The position numbers were made by a program, and so were the translations under genes. A model generated the notes under the pieces. The model saw only the letters and a list, made by a program, of their open reading frames with translations, was not told the DNA's origin and did no database searches. Positions 60,474-64,000 of a DNA stretch of 64,000 nt are shown piece after piece. Source of the DNA: an uncultured Acetatifactor sp. (GTDB lineage: Bacteria > Bacillota > Clostridia > Lachnospirales > Lachnospiraceae); the NCBI GenBank assembly GCA_910586775.1, contig CAJUJN010000013.1:10539-74538 (forward strand), given 5' to 3'. The stretch's first letter is position 1; every line of letters starts with the position of its first letter.

Positions 60474-62399
60474 TTATTTGACAAATTTCTCCATGTAAAC
60501 CAGCAGAACGGAAATATCCGCTGGCGAAACCCCTGAAATCCTGGATGCCTGCCCGATAGAAGCCGGGCGGAACATTTTCAGCTTCTGCCTTGCTTCAAGC
60601 CGCAGGGAAGATACATCATCATAATCAATCTCCTGGGGAATCAGCTTCTTTTCCATCTTCCTGTACTGCTCTACCTGGCGCTTCTGTCTGACGATATATC
60701 CTTCATATTTAATCTCAATTTCGACTTGTTCAATAACGGATGCCGGCAATTTCTTTCTGTCCCTGTCTATTTCCCCTATTATTTCGTAAGAAAGCTCAGG
60801 GCGGCACAGCAGTTCGGCCAGACTGGCTGCTGTTTTCAGCGAGGCGCTGCCGTGAGCTTCCAGGAAATTCTGAATCTCCCGGTTGGCTCCCACACTGGTT
60901 TTTTTCAGGCGGCTGATTTCTTCCTCTATCAGCTTTTCTTTTTCCAGCAGAGCCTGATAGTCTTCCTCTGATATCAGTCCTGCTTCATATCCTTTTTTTC
61001 TCAGACGCAGGTCTGCATTGTCCTGGCGCAGCAGCAGCCTGTATTCTGCCCGGGAAGTCATCATCCGGTAAGGCTCCCTGTTCTCCTTGGTCACCAGGTC
61101 GTCAATCAGTACCCCTATATATCCTTCCGACCGGTCAATGGTAAGGGGTTCTTTTCCCAGAATGGACATGGCTGCATTCACACCGGCCACCAGCCCCTGG
61201 CAGGCCGCCTCCTCATAGCCGCTGCTGCCGTTCAGCTGTCCGCCGCTGAACAGCCCTTTTACGGTACGAAATTCCAGCGTGGCGTTCAGCTGTCCTGCAT
61301 TGATGCAGTCATATTCAATGGCATAGGCGTTCCGCACGATTTTGCAATGCTCCAGTCCCGGCACCGTCCTGTACATGGCGAGCTGTACATCCTCCGGCAG
61401 GGAAGAAGACATACCGCTGATATACATTTCATTGGTGTGAAGTCCCTCCGGTTCGATAAAAACCTGATGCCTTTCCTTATCCGCGAATTTTACCACTTTA
61501 TCTTCAATGGAAGGACAGTATCTGGGGCCTGTCCCCTCTATGATTCCCGCGTAAATGGGTGACCTGTCCAGATTCTCACGAATGATTTCATGGGTTTTCT
61601 CGTTGGTATAGGTCAGCCAGCAGGAAACCTGCTCCTTCTGCACACTTTCCGGGTCCGTGGAAAAGGAAAAAGGCACTATCCTTTCATCCCCGAACTGTTC
61701 CTCTATCTTCGAGAAATCGATACTCCTTTTGTCCATCCTGGCAGGCGTACCTGTCTTGAAACGGCGCATTTCAATCCCCATCTCTCTCAGGGATGCCGTC
61801 AGATAAGTCGCCGCCTGAAGTCCGTTGGGACCGGTGTAAGTGATGGATTCCCCGCACAGGCATCTGGCTCCCAGATAGGTTCCCGTACAAAGGACTATCG
61901 CTTTGCAGTCATAAATCATACCCGTGAAGGTTTTCACGCCTGTAACCCTTTTTTTCCGGTTCCCCGGTACTCCTTTTTCTTTTTCTTCTCTTTCTTCTTT
62001 CTCTTCCCACAGAATCTCACAGACCTCCGCCTGTTTGATTGTCAGATGCTCCTGATTTTCCAAAACCTTCCGCATGGCTCTGGAATATTCCGCCTTGTCC
62101 GCCTGAGCGCGAAGGGAATGCACAGCAGGACCTTTGGATACATTCAGCATTTTAGACTGAATAAAAGTTTTATCTATATTTTTTCCCATTTCCCCACCCA
62201 GGGCATCCAGTTCCCTCACCAGATGCCCCTTGGAAGAACCGCCTACATTGGGATTGCAGGGCATCAGGGCAATACTGTCCACACTTACCGTAAAAATGAC
62301 AGTCTCCAGCCCAAGCCGTGCGCAGGCGAGAGCCGCCTCACATCCCGCATGCCCGGCACCTATCACACATACGTCAACTTTTTCACGAAAATCAATCAT
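60474..62399 (-). CDS. mnmG: tRNA uridine-5-carboxymethylaminomethyl modification enzyme, FAD subunit
   Basis: 641 residues. With MnmE it adds the (carboxymethyl)aminomethyl group to U34 of tRNAs reading two-family boxes. FAD-binding start VCVIGAGHAGCEAALACARLG, PCNPNVGGSSKGHLVRELDALGG, YCPSIEDKVVKFADKERHQ, FSGGQLNGSSGYEEAACQGL and a C-terminal helical domain (YEGYIVRQKRQVEQYRKME, RISGVSPADISVLLVYMEK). A Glu/Lys-rich insert at about 155-170 (KEEREEKEKG) is unusual. The ATG at 62399 is chosen by family alignment; a GTG at 62408 is possible and neither has a strong site. It lies 33 bp after mnmE. Confidence 0.97.
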   Translation of the reverse strand: MIDFREKVDVCVIGAGHAGCEAALACARLGLETVIFTVSVDSIALMPCNPNVGGSSKGHLVRELDALGGEMGKNIDKTFIQSKMLNVSKGPAVHSLRAQADKAEYSRAMRKVLENQEHLTIKQAEVCEILWEEKEEREEKEKGVPGNRKKRVTGVKTFTGMIYDCKAIVLCTGTYLGARCLCGESITYTGPNGLQAATYLTASLREMGIEMRRFKTGTPARMDKRSIDFSKIEEQFGDERIVPFSFSTDPESVQKEQVSCWLTYTNEKTHEIIRENLDRSPIYAGIIEGTGPRYCPSIEDKVVKFADKERHQVFIEPEGLHTNEMYISGMSSSLPEDVQLAMYRTVPGLEHCKIVRNAYAIEYDCINAGQLNATLEFRTVKGLFSGGQLNGSSGYEEAACQGLVAGVNAAMSILGKEPLTIDRSEGYIGVLIDDLVTKENREPYRMMTSRAEYRLLLRQDNADLRLRKKGYEAGLISEEDYQALLEKEKLIEEEISRLKKTSVGANREIQNFLEAHGSASLKTAASLAELLCRPELSYEIIGEIDRDRKKLPASVIEQVEIEIKYEGYIVRQKRQVEQYRKMEKKLIPQEIDYDDVSSLRLEARQKLKMFRPASIGQASRISGVSPADISVLLVYMEKFVK

Positions 62400-62431
62400 G
62401 CTGTTCACACTTTTTCATTTAAATCCGTTTT

Positions 62432-63859
62432 TTATTTTCCCATACAGAATCTGGAGAATATCTCCTCCACCAGATCATCGTTCACTTCTTCCCCTGTAAT
62501 TCTCCCAAGAGAAGCATAGGCATCCATCATATCAATGGAATAAAAATCCTCCGGCATTCCCTCATCCAGGCTTTTCTTCACAAGCGTCAGGGAAGCATAA
62601 GCCTCTTCCAGAGCTTTCTTATGCCTCATGTTCGTTATCACAATCTCGTTGCTGCTCTGAATCTCTTCCCGGAAAAACATCTCTTTCACAGCCTGTTCGA
62701 ATTCTTCCATACCGCTGCCGTCTTTAAAAGACGTTTTCACCACTTTCAGTGACTGATTTGAAGCATCCTTCAATTGATTTTTCAAAACCTCTTCAAATAA
62801 ATCCTCAATTTCCTTTTCCGTCACTTTGCTCATCAAATCAGTCTTATTTAACAATACAATCCTGTTTTTATCCTTGATAAACGATATTATTTCCCTGTCA
62901 TTCTCATCCAGAGCAACCGAAGCGTCCACCACATAGATAACCAGATCCGCGTCATCAGCATATTCAAAAGCCCTCTTCACACCTATTTTTTCTACCGTAT
63001 CTTCCGTTTCACGGATGCCCGCCGTATCCACCACATTCAGGCAGATATTTCCCAGTCTGACGGTCTCCCTTAAAACATCCCTTGTAGTCCCTGCCACATC
63101 TGTTACAATAGCCCTTTCTTCCCCCACCAGGCAGTTCAGGAGGGAAGATTTACCCACATTCGGCTTGCCCACAATCACGGTATTGATCCCTTCTTTTATC
63201 AGCCTGCCGTTTTCGGCCGTATCAATCAATCTCCGAATATTGTTCATCAAGACATCCGTTTTTAACGCCAATACTTCCTGATACCCTTCCGTACTGAAAT
63301 GTTCCGGGTCGTCTATGGCAGATTCAATAAACGCCACCTGGTAGAGAATCTCTTCCCGCAGCCTTTTTATTTCCTTCGAAAGGATTCCTGTCAGCTGTTT
63401 CACAGAGGAGGCCAGCGCATAGTCATTCTGGGAGCGGATGACATCCATCACCGCCTCGGCCCTGGACAAATCTATTCTTCCATTCAAAAAAGCTCTTTTT
63501 GTAAATTCACCCGGCTCCGCCAGCCTGACGCCGCACTTCAGAGCAGCGTCCAGTATCTTCTGCATCACAAGCACGCCGCCATGACACTGGATTTCCACTG
63601 TATCTTCCCCGGTAAAGCTCTTCGGCGCCCGCATGACCACTGCCATCACTTCATCTATCACAAACTCCCGTTCTGCATCATATGCATAACCGTAATAAAG
63701 CATATGATCAATCCCATTGCATAATGTTTTCTTACCGGAAGGGGAACGGAATATTTCATTTCCGGTCCAGACTGCATTTTCGCCGCTTATCCTGACAATT
63801 CCGATTCCGGAATCTGTAAGGCCTGTAGCAATAGCAGCAATCGTATCCCTTATCTCCAT
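62432..63859 (-). CDS. mnmE: tRNA modification GTPase MnmE
   Basis: 475 residues from the ATG at 63859, which gives the usual start IRDTIAAIATG; the frame extends to 63910 and a GAGGAAA site lies ~13 nt before this ATG. N-terminal formyl-THF-binding domain (GIGIVRISGENA, SFTGEDTVEIQCHGG, EPGEFTKRAFLNGRIDLSRAEAV), then a G domain inserted in the helical domain: GKPNVGKSS (G1), GTTRD (G2), DTAGIR (G3), NKTD (G4), and the C-terminal catalytic CMGK. It works as a K+-activated dimer with MnmG. The order mnmE-mnmG-rsmG places this end of the window close to the expected origin region. Confidence 0.98.
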   Translation of the reverse strand: MEIRDTIAAIATGLTDSGIGIVRISGENAVWTGNEIFRSPSGKKTLCNGIDHMLYYGYAYDAEREFVIDEVMAVVMRAPKSFTGEDTVEIQCHGGVLVMQKILDAALKCGVRLAEPGEFTKRAFLNGRIDLSRAEAVMDVIRSQNDYALASSVKQLTGILSKEIKRLREEILYQVAFIESAIDDPEHFSTEGYQEVLALKTDVLMNNIRRLIDTAENGRLIKEGINTVIVGKPNVGKSSLLNCLVGEERAIVTDVAGTTRDVLRETVRLGNICLNVVDTAGIRETEDTVEKIGVKRAFEYADDADLVIYVVDASVALDENDREIISFIKDKNRIVLLNKTDLMSKVTEKEIEDLFEEVLKNQLKDASNQSLKVVKTSFKDGSGMEEFEQAVKEMFFREEIQSSNEIVITNMRHKKALEEAYASLTLVKKSLDEGMPEDFYSIDMMDAYASLGRITGEEVNDDLVEEIFSRFCMGK

Positions 63860-63896
63860 AATAAAAATGTTTCCTCGCTCTCTGTACCGGACAGGC

Positions 63897-63946
63897 TTAT
63901 ACACGGACAAATGTTGGCAAATGTTTTTGACCGTGAGTATAAATAA
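63897..63946 (+). repeat. Dispersed GCAAATGTTTTT/GTATAA palindrome, copy E
   Basis: TTATACACGGACAAATG, then GCAAATGTTTTTGACC and GTGAGTATAAATAA; the CACGG and CCGTG parts and the TTATAC/GTATAA ends pair. It lies upstream of mnmE. Bases 63947-64000 show no gene I can name. Confidence 0.6.
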
Positions 63947-64000
63947 ACCCTAGATGACCCCCAAAAGTAGTACCACATCAGGGAACCATCATCAGAGATA

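Noticed and set aside
60167..60481. Two opposite small frames sharing RTPDC and TIGGS
   Set aside because: Both come from the palindromic terminator at 60255-60291; peptide identity is a by-product of the inverted repeat.
61590..62519. 309-codon plus-strand open frame
   Set aside because: Antisense to mnmG; Phe-rich shadow of the Lys/Glu-rich stretch.

Overview
The window looks like a chromosomal segment of a gut anaerobe of the Bacillota, most likely a Lachnospiraceae-type Clostridium. The reasons are the many AGGAGG-type ribosome sites, the mid-range GC content, importers of the CUT1 class that lack their own ATPase gene, many domains of unknown function (DUFs) typical of gut Clostridia, and the mnmE-mnmG-rsmG gene order that Bacillota usually carry near the replication origin. 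Species-level assignment is not possible from sequence alone. All motif, repeat and promoter calls were made by eye.

Layout. 1-1.2 kb: 3' end of a recQ helicase gene. 1.3-13.1 kb: a carbohydrate locus with three leftward genes (TIM-barrel hydrolase-like protein, DUF5107/TPR protein, second TIM-barrel hydrolase-like protein), diverging from a rightward ABC importer (lipoprotein plus two permeases) and a membrane-bound AraC-type regulator. 13.2-17.5 kb: nanA, nagA, nagB and a LacI-type regulator (amino-sugar and sialic-acid catabolism). 17.7-19.4 kb: a chemoreceptor. 19.7-24.7 kb: a DUF4091/GH123-like enzyme and a 1044-residue cytosolic transglutaminase-fold protein. 25.3-26.2 kb: an Rpn-type nuclease. 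26.4-42.2 kb: a GH130 phosphorylase, a tight eight-gene operon (two binding proteins, two permease pairs, a beta-propeller/Yip1 membrane protein, a DUF5696 lipoprotein) and a divergent CBM9-like protein. 42.6-51 kb: an AAA-ATPase/nuclease, a second transglutaminase-fold paralogue, GH18 and GH20. 51-54.7 kb: a nuclease remnant, a sulfatase and a Nudix-GNAT fusion. 54.9-56.8 kb: a coiled-coil protein and a diguanylate cyclase. 56.9-63.9 kb: rsmG, a MATE exporter, a small alarmone synthetase, mnmG and mnmE.

How the genes may work together. None of the recognisable glycosidases, nor the sulfatase, has a signal peptide, so oligosaccharides appear to be imported intact and cut inside the cell. GH18 (DxxDxDxE), GH20, a GH130 that resembles mannosyl-N-acetylglucosamine phosphorylases, NanA, NagA and NagB together fit intracellular breakdown of host N-glycan-type or other amino-sugar-rich glycans. 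The two large transglutaminase-fold paralogues sit among these genes. Because peptide:N-glycanases share that fold, a role in releasing glycan from imported glycopeptides is a testable speculation.

The non-coding DNA is unusually structured. I see three families of dispersed palindromic repeats, a nested inverted repeat between araC and nanA, another inverted-repeat element upstream of the first transglutaminase gene, and hairpins set directly against ribosome sites. I see no tRNA, rRNA, CRISPR array or intact insertion sequence.
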